DNA from: Idiomarina abyssalis
GTDB lineage: Bacteria; Pseudomonadota; Gammaproteobacteria; Enterobacterales; Alteromonadaceae
DNA length: 64,000 nucleotides
Assembly (NCBI RefSeq): GCF_900116625.1
Contig: NZ_FPBE01000004.1
Location: 124,001 to 188,000 of the forward strand
Reading direction: 5' to 3'
The notes beneath the pieces are model-generated. The model did not search any database, had not been told where the DNA came from, and saw nothing but the letters and a program-made list of their open reading frames with translations. Shown piece by piece: positions 27,029 to 36,709 of the stretch; position 1 is the stretch's first letter; the number at the start of each line of letters is the position of its first letter. The position numbers and the translations under genes are program-made.

Positions 27029-28144
27029 TTATGCTTTATGTGCCATAGCGAGGTACTCCTGACTCTGCATTTCCTGCAAACGGCTGACGCAGCGACGGAA
27101 TTCAAAAGTTAACTGGCCTTCGGTATACAAGGATTCGATATCGACTTCAGCGGATAAAATCAGTTTCACCCGACGCTCGTAAAATTCATCCACTAACGCA
27201 ATGAAACGTCTGGCGGTATCGTCTTTTCCCGCGCCCATTTGTTCGACATTGCTGATCAGTACTGCATGATAAATTCGCGCTATTTCCATGTAGTCATTTT
27301 GACTGCGCGCGGTTTTGCAAATAGAAGTAAAATCAAAGAACACAACGTCGTCACACTCGGCTCTTACGTCAATATCCCGACCTTCGATATCAATACAGTC
27401 TGACTCGTAACGGTCTTTGCACTCCGGTGCCAGCTCTTTAAAATATTGCCATAAGTTTTTATCAGCCTGGTCATCCAGCGGTGCGTGAAAAATTTCAGCT
27501 CGTGTCAGTGTTCTTAAGCGATAGTCGATACCACTGTCGACATTCACCACCTCACAGTGCCGTCTAATAAGTTTTATCGCCGGAATAAAGCGCGCTCGTT
27601 GCAGGCCGTTTTTATAAAGGTCATCGGGAATAATATTGGACGTAGCAACCAGCACCACACCCCGTTCAAATAAATACTCAAACAGCTTACCCAGCAACAT
27701 AGCATCGGTAATGTCCTGTACGAAAAACTCGTCAAAACACACAATAAGTGCTTCATCGGCAATCTTGTCCGCCACAATACGTAACGGATCGCTTTGCTTA
27801 TCCAGCATTTTTAGTTCGTTATGAACTCGATGCATAAAGCGATGGAAATGAATGCGCCATTTACGTTCAACTGGCAAGCTCTCAAAAAAAGTATCAACCA
27901 AATAGGTTTTACCACGGCCCACGCCACCCCAAAAATAAATTCCCTGAGGCCGTTCAGGCTCTTTGCTTAGTAGTTTTCGCCAGGCCGATAAGGTGTGGTA
28001 ATGGTGCCACTCGATAAGCTCATCATGCAGTCTTTGCAAATGTTTAACGGCATTAAGCTGGGCTTCATCTTCCGAGAAGCCATTGTGTTCGATATCATAC
28101 TGATAACGTTCTAATGGAGACATTTGCTGTTTGGACACTACCAC
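27029..28144 (-). CDS. zapE: Cell division ATPase ZapE
   Basis: ZapE (AFG1-like ATPase) acts on the FtsZ ring in E. coli under stress or low oxygen. The 371-residue protein has a Walker A motif GGVGRGKTYLVD near residue 74, Walker B LIVCFDEFFVQD near 133, and ATSNIIPDDLYKNGLQR further on. The start is a GTG at 28144 with GAGG four bases upstream; an ATG at 28123 without a ribosome-binding site is the alternative. It is divergent from zapG, as in many gammaproteobacteria. Confidence 0.95.
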   Translation of the reverse strand: MVVSKQQMSPLERYQYDIEHNGFSEDEAQLNAVKHLQRLHDELIEWHHYHTLSAWRKLLSKEPERPQGIYFWGGVGRGKTYLVDTFFESLPVERKWRIHFHRFMHRVHNELKMLDKQSDPLRIVADKIADEALIVCFDEFFVQDITDAMLLGKLFEYLFERGVVLVATSNIIPDDLYKNGLQRARFIPAIKLIRRHCEVVNVDSGIDYRLRTLTRAEIFHAPLDDQADKNLWQYFKELAPECKDRYESDCIDIEGRDIDVRAECDDVVFFDFTSICKTARSQNDYMEIARIYHAVLISNVEQMGAGKDDTARRFIALVDEFYERRVKLILSAEVDIESLYTEGQLTFEFRRCVSRLQEMQSQEYLAMAHKA

Positions 28145-28197
28145 TTCACCTCAGTTGGGATTATCCTAATAGGTAATATGTTACCATGAAGGTGAAG
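28144..28197. promoter_or_regulatory. Nested inverted repeats between zapE and zapG
   Basis: The divergent intergenic region holds a 14-bp palindrome GGTAA-TATG-TTACC (28172-28185) flanked by the pair CTTCACCT (28144-28151) and AGGTGAAG (28190-28197). A possible zapG promoter is TTGGGA (28155-28160) and TATGTT (28177-28182) at 16-bp spacing, overlapping the palindrome. CTTCACCT is the complement of the zapE ribosome-binding region, so the outer repeat may be fortuitous. Regulatory role is inference. Confidence 0.35.
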
Positions 28198-28242
28198 CGC
28201 AGCAATCATTCGAAGCTGTAGCAGCTTGTTCAGGAGTTAATT

Positions 28243-28704
28243 ATGAGTTGGATTATTGGAGTTCTGTTGGTCATTGCCGGTGCAATCATTGGCTTTTTCG
28301 CAGCTCGTTACAGTCAGTCAAAAGGTCAGTCAGGCGACCTTGAAGAGCAAGTTCAGCAAAGCCAACAGCGTTTAACCGACTACCAGCGAGAAGTTGCCGA
28401 ACACTTTGCAACGGCCAATGCCATGGTAGAACAGCTGGCCGACACACAACAGCGTCTGCAAAGCTATTTGAACCAAAGTGCTGAGTTACTTGAAAAAGGC
28501 GATGTTCAAAGCGACTTACCTTTTTTCGCTGAAGATACCCTTAAGCAGTTGCGCGTAGCCAACTCTCTGAACAAAGACCACCGCTCTGGTCGTGACAGTT
28601 ACAGTGCTAACGACATGCCTCGCGATTACACCGAAGGTTCCAGCGGCTTATTCTCAAATAGTTACGAAGAAAAACCGGAAAAAGAGTCCTCAAAAACATC
28701 TTGA
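28243..28704 (+). CDS. zapG: Inner membrane protein ZapG (YhcB, DUF1043)
   Basis: ZapG/YhcB is a small inner membrane protein linked to division and envelope synthesis in E. coli. The 153-residue product has one N-terminal membrane helix (about 3-21), a cytoplasmic coiled coil (about 30-85, with EEQVQQSQQRLTDYQREV), the conserved DLPFFAEDTLKQLR, and a disordered serine-rich C-terminus. A CAGGAG ribosome-binding site precedes the ATG. It lies between zapE and degQ in conserved order. Confidence 0.92.
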   Translation: MSWIIGVLLVIAGAIIGFFAARYSQSKGQSGDLEEQVQQSQQRLTDYQREVAEHFATANAMVEQLADTQQRLQSYLNQSAELLEKGDVQSDLPFFAEDTLKQLRVANSLNKDHRSGRDSYSANDMPRDYTEGSSGLFSNSYEEKPEKESSKTS

Positions 28705-28734
28705 AACACTTTTAGAGTGAACTCATATAACCAG

Positions 28735-28768
28735 CAAGCGGTCTTAACTCGCAGACCGCTTGTTAGTG
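28735..28768 (+). terminator. Probable terminator of zapG
   Basis: CAAGCGGTCT (28735-28744) and AGACCGCTTG (28753-28762) form a perfect 10-bp stem with an 8-base loop, followed by TTAGTGCTTTATT, a weak T tract. It lies between zapG and degQ. Confidence 0.65.
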
Positions 28769-28792
28769 CTTTATTAAGGAGTCACTCAAACC

Positions 28793-30151
28793 ATGAAACG
28801 AGTATTAGCTTTATTCAGTTTACTCTTTGTTTTTAGTTTTACCCCTATTACTTCGGCTCAGGCCGGTATCCCATTTTTTGGCAATGACGACGAACAACCT
28901 ACTCTGGCACCTATGCTGGAAGAGGTTACACCTGCTGTTGTCAACATTTCCGTAAAAGGAAAGCGCGAGGTCAGACAACGACTACCGGATGCGCTTCGTT
29001 TTTTCTTCGGACCTAATGCACCGCGCGAACAAGTGCGCGAGCATCCATTTCAGGGGCTGGGTTCCGGCGTGATTATTGATGCCAAGAACGGTTATGTCGT
29101 CACAAATAACCATGTCATTGACGATGCAACTGAAATTCTGGTTACCCTAAAAGATGGCCGCGAGTTTGACGCCAAGGTTATTGGCACCGATAAACGCAGT
29201 GACGTTGCACTGCTGAAAATTGAAAATGGTGACAACCTTACCGCTATCGAACTCGGCCAGTCTTCAGACCTGCGTGTCGGCGACTTCGTGGTTGCTATTG
29301 GCAACCCCTTTGGTCTTGGACAAACGGTCACCTCGGGTATTGTGAGTGCATTAGGCCGTGGCGGGTTAGGTATCGAAGAATTAGAAAACTTTATACAAAC
29401 CGATGCAGCGATCAACAGTGGTAACTCGGGCGGCGCACTCGTCACCTTAGACGGCAAGTTAATTGGCATAAACACCGCAATACTTGGCCCCAATGGCGGT
29501 AATATCGGTATCGGTTTTGCCATTCCGTCGGACATGATGAATAACCTGGTTCAACAGCTGATTGAATTCGGTGAAGTTCGCAGAGGCGTTCTGGGTGTGC
29601 GAGGCAACGACCTGACGCATGATGTGGCTCAGGCACTGAATATTCCCGTTAATCGCGGGGCCTTTGTTTCTCAGGTAGTACCCGGTAGCTCGGCAGCTGA
29701 GGCAGGTATTGAGTCTGGCGATGTCATCATATCGGTAAATAACCAGACCATTCGCTCATTCTCCGAGCTTGGAGCTATGGTTGGCTCGATAGGCTCCGGT
29801 AAGTCAATCGAACTTGGTATTATTCGCGACGGCGAGGAGCAGTCAATCAGCGTCACTTTAGGAGCGCAAGACACCTCAGTAACCGCAGCCTCTATCCACC
29901 CGGCTCTGGAAGGAGCGACTCTTGCCGCAGCTGATTCCGGCAAAGGTATAGAGGTGTCGGAACTCGAAGATCGCTCGCCTGCAGCCCGAATTGGCCTTGA
30001 GAAAGGTGATGTTATTCAAGGTGTGAATCGGCAGGCCGTCAGTTCTGTCGCTGAACTCAGAGCTGCCATTGAAGATAAAGCCGGCGTCATTGCGTTAAAT
30101 ATAAAACGCGATAACAGCTCACTCTTTATTGTGTTGCGCAACGCTAACTGA
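28793..30151 (+). CDS. degQ: Periplasmic serine protease DegQ (HtrA family)
   Basis: DegQ degrades and chaperones misfolded periplasmic proteins. The 452-residue precursor has a signal peptide (about 1-24), a trypsin-like domain with catalytic triad His107 (TNNHVID), Asp137 (SDVALL) and Ser212 (GNSGGAL), and two PDZ domains (about 260-350 and 375-450). Two PDZ domains and the absence of a membrane anchor mark DegP/DegQ rather than DegS. The tandem degQ-degS arrangement is conserved. Confidence 0.96.
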   Translation: MKRVLALFSLLFVFSFTPITSAQAGIPFFGNDDEQPTLAPMLEEVTPAVVNISVKGKREVRQRLPDALRFFFGPNAPREQVREHPFQGLGSGVIIDAKNGYVVTNNHVIDDATEILVTLKDGREFDAKVIGTDKRSDVALLKIENGDNLTAIELGQSSDLRVGDFVVAIGNPFGLGQTVTSGIVSALGRGGLGIEELENFIQTDAAINSGNSGGALVTLDGKLIGINTAILGPNGGNIGIGFAIPSDMMNNLVQQLIEFGEVRRGVLGVRGNDLTHDVAQALNIPVNRGAFVSQVVPGSSAAEAGIESGDVIISVNNQTIRSFSELGAMVGSIGSGKSIELGIIRDGEEQSISVTLGAQDTSVTAASIHPALEGATLAAADSGKGIEVSELEDRSPAARIGLEKGDVIQGVNRQAVSSVAELRAAIEDKAGVIALNIKRDNSSLFIVLRNAN

Positions 30152-30166
30152 GATTGTGACAGACAG

Positions 30167-30200
30167 GTGGTATCAGTGCTATGCTGATACCACTTAATTT
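30167..30200 (+). terminator. Terminator between degQ and degS
   Basis: GTGGTATCAG (30167-30176) and CTGATACCAC (30184-30193) form a 10-bp perfect stem with a 7-base loop, followed by TTAATTTAAT. It suggests that degS has its own promoter or relies on readthrough. Confidence 0.6.
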
Positions 30201-30214
30201 AATCGGAAACAGGT

Positions 30215-31264
30215 ATGCAGCGACTCTCTTCAACCCTACGATTCTTGTTTCAGTCAGTCGGTTTAGGCCTGGTTGTTGCGGCCGTTGTCATTATCACTCA
30301 ACCTTTATGGGGCCAGTCTGAGTCTTTAAGACAAACCAATTCCGAGGTTATTTCTTTTAACCAGGCCGTTCGTAAAGCCGCCCCTGCAGTGGTTAATATA
30401 TACAGCATGGGTGAGATACAAGGTTCATACTACCAGCCACAGTCATCTCGCGTCTGGCGCCTGGGCTCCGGCGTTATTATGGACTCTCAGGGGTACATTT
30501 TAACCGCTCACCATGTTGTTGATAATGTCGATCAAATTGAGGTCGCTTTACAGGACGGACGTCGTTACGCCGCTCAGTTAATTGGCAGCGATCGATACAC
30601 TGACCTGGCCGTACTTAAAATTGATGCCGACAACCTTCCCGTTATTCCGGTTCAGTCAACACGCCGCATTCAGGTTGGTGATATTGTTCTTGCTATAGGT
30701 AACCCCTACAACATCGGTCAAACAATAACTCAAGGAATCATCAGTGCCAGCGGAGGACGCGTAGGCGTCAGCAATTCCTACTCTGATTTAATTCAAATGG
30801 ATGCTGTTATCAACCAAGGCGCATCTGGGGGGGCATTGGTAAATACCGCCGGAGAGCTAATAGGAATTAATAACGCCCGATACAACTCAGCTTTCGGTGA
30901 TGGCGGCGAAGGGATTTATTTTGCCGTGCCCTATGAAAATGCACGCAAAGTGATGACAACACTCATTCGTGAAGGTAAGGTGGTTCGCGGCTTCATCGGC
31001 ATTAGCGTTAATCCAAACTTCAGCGAAGAGCAATCTTTATCGGGGATATTGATTACCGACGTTGAAGCTGGAGGCCCCGCCGCGGCTGCCGGTCTAAAAC
31101 GTAATGATTTTCTGGTCGCTATTGACGGAGAGCCTGTTCGTTCAGCTCCCGAAGGGTTGGATAGAGTAGCCAATAGCGAGCCGGGTACGGAGTTAGAAGT
31201 AGAGTTTTACCGTGACAACAAACGCATGACAACCACGGTAACCGTTGCCGAACTACCTCGTTAA
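30215..31264 (+). CDS. degS: Membrane-anchored site-1 protease DegS
   Basis: DegS senses unfolded outer membrane porins and cuts anti-sigma factor RseA, starting the sigma-E response. The 349-residue protein has an uncleaved N-terminal anchor (about 13-30), a protease domain with His100 (AHHVVDN), Asp130 (YTDLAVL) and Ser204 (GASGGAL), and a single C-terminal PDZ domain (about 255-345). One PDZ domain plus the anchor distinguish it from DegQ next door. Confidence 0.96.
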   Translation: MQRLSSTLRFLFQSVGLGLVVAAVVIITQPLWGQSESLRQTNSEVISFNQAVRKAAPAVVNIYSMGEIQGSYYQPQSSRVWRLGSGVIMDSQGYILTAHHVVDNVDQIEVALQDGRRYAAQLIGSDRYTDLAVLKIDADNLPVIPVQSTRRIQVGDIVLAIGNPYNIGQTITQGIISASGGRVGVSNSYSDLIQMDAVINQGASGGALVNTAGELIGINNARYNSAFGDGGEGIYFAVPYENARKVMTTLIREGKVVRGFIGISVNPNFSEEQSLSGILITDVEAGGPAAAAGLKRNDFLVAIDGEPVRSAPEGLDRVANSEPGTELEVEFYRDNKRMTTTVTVAELPR

Positions 31265-31278
31265 GGAGCGGACGGCGA

Positions 31279-32541
<1,263 letters not shown>

Positions 32542-32554
32542 CTAACCAACAACC

Positions 32555-32809
32555 TTAAGGCATCATTAATTTTTTATCACGCGCCCAGTCTTCAGGCGTG
32601 TAAGCTTTAATTGAAACTGCGTGAATAGAGCCATCCGCAATTAAGGGGTTTAGTGGTCCATAAACGGCTTGCTGACGCTTAACCCGGCTCATGTCTTTGA
32701 AGTCTTCACTGACAGCGATAATTTCAACATTGGCACCTTCCGCTTTGACCAATAATTCTTCCAGTGAAAGCGCTTCGTTAAGCAAAGTTTTTAATTCTTC
32801 AGTATCCAT
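32555..32809 (-). CDS. ibaG: BolA-family protein IbaG
   Basis: IbaG (YrbA) is a BolA-like protein thought to work with monothiol glutaredoxin in iron-sulfur handling and acid stress. The 84-residue product has the BolA-fold core VEIIAVSEDFKDMSRVKRQQAVYGPL and IHAVSIKAYTPEDW with the conserved histidine. The location between mlaB and murA is conserved in gammaproteobacteria, which separates it from BolA proper. Confidence 0.94.
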   Translation of the reverse strand: MDTEELKTLLNEALSLEELLVKAEGANVEIIAVSEDFKDMSRVKRQQAVYGPLNPLIADGSIHAVSIKAYTPEDWARDKKLMMP

Positions 32810-32846
32810 TTTTATCTGCCGTTAGCTTAAAAGTGAGTAATGCGGC

Positions 32847-33158
32847 CTAGCTTAACGAAAGCAACGACTCGACGCCACTAACGCGGGCAATTTGTTTCAA
32901 CTGTTCAGAAGCCCCAATACAGGTCAGAGGCCCTTTACCATCACCTACTAACTTAAGAATCTCAAGCAAGAAGGCAACCCCGGCTGTATCGATGACATCC
33001 ACATCCGTTAAATCGACTTTTGTTTCCGAGCCAATGGACCAGCCTTTTCGTTGAGACCACAGTTTGGCTACACTATGGCGGGTCAATGAGCCGCTAAAAA
33101 CCAGCGTTTTATCACTGCTTACTTTAACTGATGTCAGGCCTGTCTGCTGAGCACTCAT
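32847..33158 (-). CDS. mlaB: STAS-domain subunit MlaB of the phospholipid transporter
   Basis: MlaB is the cytoplasmic STAS-domain protein bound to the MlaF ATPase and needed for MlaFEDB stability. The 103-residue product has the STAS core KVDLTDVDVIDTAGVAFLLEIL. It overlaps the mlaC stop by one base and is followed by ibaG, as in E. coli. Confidence 0.93.
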   Translation of the reverse strand: MSAQQTGLTSVKVSSDKTLVFSGSLTRHSVAKLWSQRKGWSIGSETKVDLTDVDVIDTAGVAFLLEILKLVGDGKGPLTCIGASEQLKQIARVSGVESLLSLS

Positions 33159-33829
33159 TAAATTCCCTCTGCCGGATTCTCAACTTCGTCATCTGCTTTA
33201 ATAGGTTCAGAAGCTTTCTTCTCAATCAGCTCTATCGTTTTATCAATACCATTAGCCCGAATAACCGATGAAATTTCGCTTTGCTTACTGTTAAGCAGAC
33301 TCACACCTTCCACGACCAAGTCATAAGCTTTCCAAATTTCTTCATCCGAGTCATAGCGAATACGAAAATCCAGACGAATTTCAGGACGCCCTTCTTCTTT
33401 TACCCGAGTGCGCACAATTGCAGAGCGCGCATCGTCGGCCAAATCATTACTGGGCTCAAAGCTGACGCTGTGCTTACTCTCATCATATTGTGTGAATGCG
33501 CGCGCATAGGTCGCTACTAAATAATCGTAAAACGCACGGTAGAAACGCTCTCGTTGCTCCTTCGTGGTATCACGCAGATAACGACCTAATACCTTTTTAG
33601 AGGCATACAAACTATCGACGTACGGCATCATCTCATCTTCGACGATTTCCTTCAGATAGTTAGGGTCATCATCAATTTTGTCCCTATCGGATGCGATACG
33701 GTCAAAAGTTGTTTCAGCAACTTCTTTTAGTAGTTCGTGTGGATTCTCGTTTCGTATTAAATCAGCCGATGCCGATGCCACAAACAGGAGCATCGCCAAC
33801 GTCGCTGTTACCCATTTATTTACTGCCAT
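33158..33829 (-). CDS. mlaC: Periplasmic phospholipid-binding protein MlaC
   Basis: MlaC ferries phospholipids across the periplasm between the MlaA-porin complex and MlaFEDB. The 223-residue precursor has a signal peptide (about 1-22). The Tol-Tol-Ttg2 family core includes PYVDSLYASKKVLGRYLRD and the tyrosine-rich FYRAFYDYLVATYARAF. The C-terminal extension (EPIKADDEVENPAEGI) is acidic and not diagnostic. It lies 17 bp after mlaD. Confidence 0.94.
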   Translation of the reverse strand: MAVNKWVTATLAMLLFVASASADLIRNENPHELLKEVAETTFDRIASDRDKIDDDPNYLKEIVEDEMMPYVDSLYASKKVLGRYLRDTTKEQRERFYRAFYDYLVATYARAFTQYDESKHSVSFEPSNDLADDARSAIVRTRVKEEGRPEIRLDFRIRYDSDEEIWKAYDLVVEGVSLLNSKQSEISSVIRANGIDKTIELIEKKASEPIKADDEVENPAEGI

Positions 33830-33846
33830 GGTGCTCTCCTTACAAC

Positions 33847-34314
33847 CTAATCGTTACCCTGACTAAACAAGAACTGGCCTATTAAATTCTCCAGTACAAG
33901 TGCAGATTTCGTGTCTGTAATCATGTCCCCGTCTTCCAGCATATCAACGCTGTCATCAATAAAGCCGGGTTCAAGTCCGAGATATTGTTCACCTAATAGA
34001 CCAGAGGTTAGTACCGACAAGGTGCTGGTTTCAGAAAACTGGTCGTACTCTTTACTGATACTCATTTCAACGCGCGGCTCATAGTAGTCGCCCGATAGCG
34101 AAATATTGGTAACTCGACCAACAACGACGCCGCCAACCTTGACCGGAGAGCGGACTTTCAGGCTACCAATATTGTCAAACTTAGCGTACAGGGTGTAAGT
34201 ATCACCCGATGTCGTCATGGTGCCGCTTGCTGCTCTTAATGCGATAAAGAACAAAGCTAAAATTCCGACGACAACGAAAACGCCTACCCATAACTGTGTT
34301 TTTCTTGATTCCAT
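33847..34314 (-). CDS. mlaD: MCE-domain substrate-binding subunit MlaD
   Basis: MlaD forms a hexameric periplasmic ring on the MlaFEDB complex that binds phospholipid. The 155-residue protein has an N-terminal membrane helix (about 8-28) and one MCE domain (about 40-120) starting TYTLYAKFDNIGSLKVRSPV with VGGVVVGRV. Length matches the short single-MCE form. It lies 2 bp after mlaE. Confidence 0.96.
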   Translation of the reverse strand: MESRKTQLWVGVFVVVGILALFFIALRAASGTMTTSGDTYTLYAKFDNIGSLKVRSPVKVGGVVVGRVTNISLSGDYYEPRVEMSISKEYDQFSETSTLSVLTSGLLGEQYLGLEPGFIDDSVDMLEDGDMITDTKSALVLENLIGQFLFSQGND

Positions 34315-34316
34315 GG

Positions 34317-35096
34317 TTATCCACCAAACATGATAGCTGTAAGAATAAAATCGAGTCCTAAGATTGCCAGCGATGCCGTCACTACAGTTGACGTTGTCGC
34401 GGCACTGATTCCCGCCGAAGTTGGTACAGCGCGATAGCCCTTATACAAGGCTATCCAGGTAACAACAAAAGCAAATACTATTGATTTAATAATGCCGTTG
34501 AGTAAGTCGTCCTGCCAATCAACCGCTGACTGCATTACTGACCAAAAGGCACCCTCGTCAACACCCAGCCAGCCCGAGCCAACCAGATAGCCACCATAAA
34601 TACCAACAGCTGAAAACATCAGCGCCAGCAATGGCATACTGACTAAACCGGCCCAGAAGCGCGGAGCAACAACACGACGCAGCGGATCAACCGCCATCAT
34701 TTCCAGACTGGACAATTGCTCAGTTGCTTTCATCAAGCCGATTTCTGCAGTGAGAGCAGAACCGGCACGTCCGGCAAAAAGAAGCCCGGTAACAACAGGC
34801 CCCAACTCACGTAATAACGACAAAGCCACCATGGGGCCAAGACTCTGCTCAGCGCCATAATCAACCAAAATAGTATAGCCCTGAAGGCCTAGAACCATTC
34901 CTATAAACAAGCCACTGACAATAACAATCAGCATTGACAGTACGCCAACAACGTACATTTGTTTCACAAACAGCGGCCAGGACTTGCTCGGTTGAGGCTT
35001 GCCAATAATAGCGCTCATTAACATGGCTAATGCGTATCCAATACCCGCCAGACTGTCTAAGACTTGTCGTCCGATAGACTGTAAAAACTGGATCAT
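34317..35096 (-). CDS. mlaE: Phospholipid transporter permease MlaE
   Basis: MlaE is the membrane permease of the MlaFEDB complex. The 259-residue protein has five to six hydrophobic segments and the MlaE/Ttg2B signatures [39 protein letters not shown] and [17 protein letters not shown]. Its ATG overlaps the end of mlaF by 4 bp. Confidence 0.97.
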   Translation of the reverse strand: MIQFLQSIGRQVLDSLAGIGYALAMLMSAIIGKPQPSKSWPLFVKQMYVVGVLSMLIVIVSGLFIGMVLGLQGYTILVDYGAEQSLGPMVALSLLRELGPVVTGLLFAGRAGSALTAEIGLMKATEQLSSLEMMAVDPLRRVVAPRFWAGLVSMPLLALMFSAVGIYGGYLVGSGWLGVDEGAFWSVMQSAVDWQDDLLNGIIKSIVFAFVVTWIALYKGYRAVPTSAGISAATTSTVVTASLAILGLDFILTAIMFGG

Positions 35097-35893
35097 GCTT
35101 CGCCCCTTAACAAGTCTGTCGTAAAGTCATCGTCCGAGTAATGGAATGCTACCGGGCCGTCTGGCGCACCTTTTAAAAACTGCTGGATAATTGCGGTATC
35201 GTTTTCCCGCAACTCGTCCGGTGTGCCCTGACCGACCACCTTTTTATCAGCAATAACGTAGGCGTAATCAGCAATAGACAGAACTTCTTTGACGTCATGG
35301 GACACAACAATAGACGTAAGCCCCAGTGATTCATTCAGAGATTTAATGAGTTTTACAATCACGGCCATAGAAATAGGGTCCTGGCCAGCAAATGGTTCAT
35401 CGTACAGAATTAGATCCGGATCTAATGCTATAGCCCTTGCTAAAGCGGCTCGGCGAGCCATCCCCCCAGACAACTCAGAAGGCATCAGATGACGGGCACC
35501 GCGCAGGCCTACAGCCTCCAGCTTCATTAATACAACGCTACGAATGAGTTCTTCGGGTAAGTCCGTATGTTCGCGTAGCGGAAATGCCACATTTTCGTAA
35601 ACCGACATGTCGGTAAAAAGAGCGCCACTTTGAAACAACATGCTCATACGCTTTCGCAATTGGTACAGCGCATCGCGTTTTAACTTAGGAACTTCTTCAC
35701 CGGCGACTTTAATGCTGCCACTGTCAGGCTTAAGCTGCCCGCCAATCAGACGCAGCAACGTGGTCTTGCCGATTCCGCTGGGGCCCATTACAGCAACCAT
35801 TTTGCCTTTGGGAACAGTAAGCGACAAGCCGTCATAAACCCGGTGGCTTCCATGCGCGAAAGTTAGATCCTTAAGTTCTACCAAATTTGTCAC
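35093..35893 (-). CDS. mlaF: Phospholipid transporter ATPase MlaF
   Basis: MlaF is the ABC ATPase of the outer-membrane lipid asymmetry system. Walker A is [11 protein letters not shown] (about residue 37), the signature motif is [14 protein letters not shown], and Walker B is [13 protein letters not shown]. The 266-residue protein starts with GTG at 35893, with AGGA eight bases upstream. It is the first gene of mlaFEDCB-ibaG-murA. In E. coli yrbG lies upstream; here a TetR-type regulator does. Confidence 0.97.
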   Translation of the reverse strand: MTNLVELKDLTFAHGSHRVYDGLSLTVPKGKMVAVMGPSGIGKTTLLRLIGGQLKPDSGSIKVAGEEVPKLKRDALYQLRKRMSMLFQSGALFTDMSVYENVAFPLREHTDLPEELIRSVVLMKLEAVGLRGARHLMPSELSGGMARRAALARAIALDPDLILYDEPFAGQDPISMAVIVKLIKSLNESLGLTSIVVSHDVKEVLSIADYAYVIADKKVVGQGTPDELRENDTAIIQQFLKGAPDGPVAFHYSDDDFTTDLLRGEA

Positions 35894-35977
35894 GACAATT
35901 TCCTGTTAGGAGTTTCCATGCCATTATTTTAGCGGCATTCGGCATAACCTGATACCGATAAAGTGTTGCAAATCTTA

Positions 35978-36553
35978 TCAGCGAATCGATTCAATTTCTG
36001 TCAATTCATCGACAAGTTTCAGTAAATATTGTGCAAAGTCCTCACGTTCATGTACGCAGGCATCGCATAAGTTTAGCTGTTCAAACAAACGAGCACCATG
36101 AACAGCATAGAACAAGGTCTTACCGACTTTTTTGCCGGCGATACGTTCAAGTCGTTGCAAAGTAACAGCAATATGCTCTTTTAGCGGCCCCAGCAGCTCA
36201 GGGTTGGTTGCAGCGGCGGCCAGCATGCCACTACCCAGGCGTGAACATTCGGCGTCAGTATCAAGAGCTGCTAGTAAGATACTTTTTAACTCCCCTTTTG
36301 GGTCATCGCTAAATTGTTGGTGATAGGATTCGCGTAAAGCTTCATACCTTTCAACTCGTCGTTTGAGCATAGCCTGTAATAAACAGTCTTTACTGTTGAA
36401 ATGGTAGAGCAACCCGCCTTTACTTATTCCTGTCACCTGGCTTAAAGCATCAAACGTCAGGTGTGCAGCCCCTTCTGCCGCGACCAGCTGGTCTGCCGCA
36501 TCCAGAATGACTTCCCTGTTACTGGGTCGCCCTGCTCCTTTTTTCTCTACCAT
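35978..36553 (-). CDS. TetR/AcrR-family transcriptional regulator
   Basis: A 191-residue TetR-family repressor. The N-terminal helix-turn-helix domain (about 12-58) has the family pattern: REVILDAADQLVAAEGAAHLTFDALSQ then ISKGGLLYHFNSKDCLL. The C-terminal ligand domain is not one I can assign. It replaces yrbG between the mla and kds-lpt genes and is 84 bp upstream of, and in the same direction as, mlaF. A palindrome between its start and kdsD is a candidate operator. The ligand and targets are unknown; autoregulation is the usual mode in this family. Confidence 0.9.
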   Translation of the reverse strand: MVEKKGAGRPSNREVILDAADQLVAAEGAAHLTFDALSQVTGISKGGLLYHFNSKDCLLQAMLKRRVERYEALRESYHQQFSDDPKGELKSILLAALDTDAECSRLGSGMLAAAATNPELLGPLKEHIAVTLQRLERIAGKKVGKTLFYAVHGARLFEQLNLCDACVHEREDFAQYLLKLVDELTEIESIR

Positions 36554-36585
36554 AACGTCTTCACTTTACCTGTAGTCACTTTATT

Positions 36586-36629
36586 AACCGTCTGGTTGGT
36601 ATAGTAATTATTTTTACAATAAAATACAA
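36586..36629. promoter_or_regulatory. Divergent promoters and candidate TetR-type operator
   Basis: A palindrome AACC-GTCT-GGTT (36586-36597) overlaps the -35 box of a plus-strand promoter toward kdsD: TTGGTA (36596-36601) and TAAAAT (36620-36625), spacing 18. On the minus strand TTGTAT (36629-36624) and TACTAT (36606-36601), spacing 17, point toward the TetR gene, with the palindrome just downstream of that -10 box. One bound repressor could therefore shut both promoters. All of this is prediction from sequence. Confidence 0.45.
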
Positions 36630-36709
36630 GATTTACCTGAGTACGGTAGGCAGAGTTGTATTGAATGACGTATTATACAAGGCAAAAGCACAACGCCAGA
36701 GGCATGACA

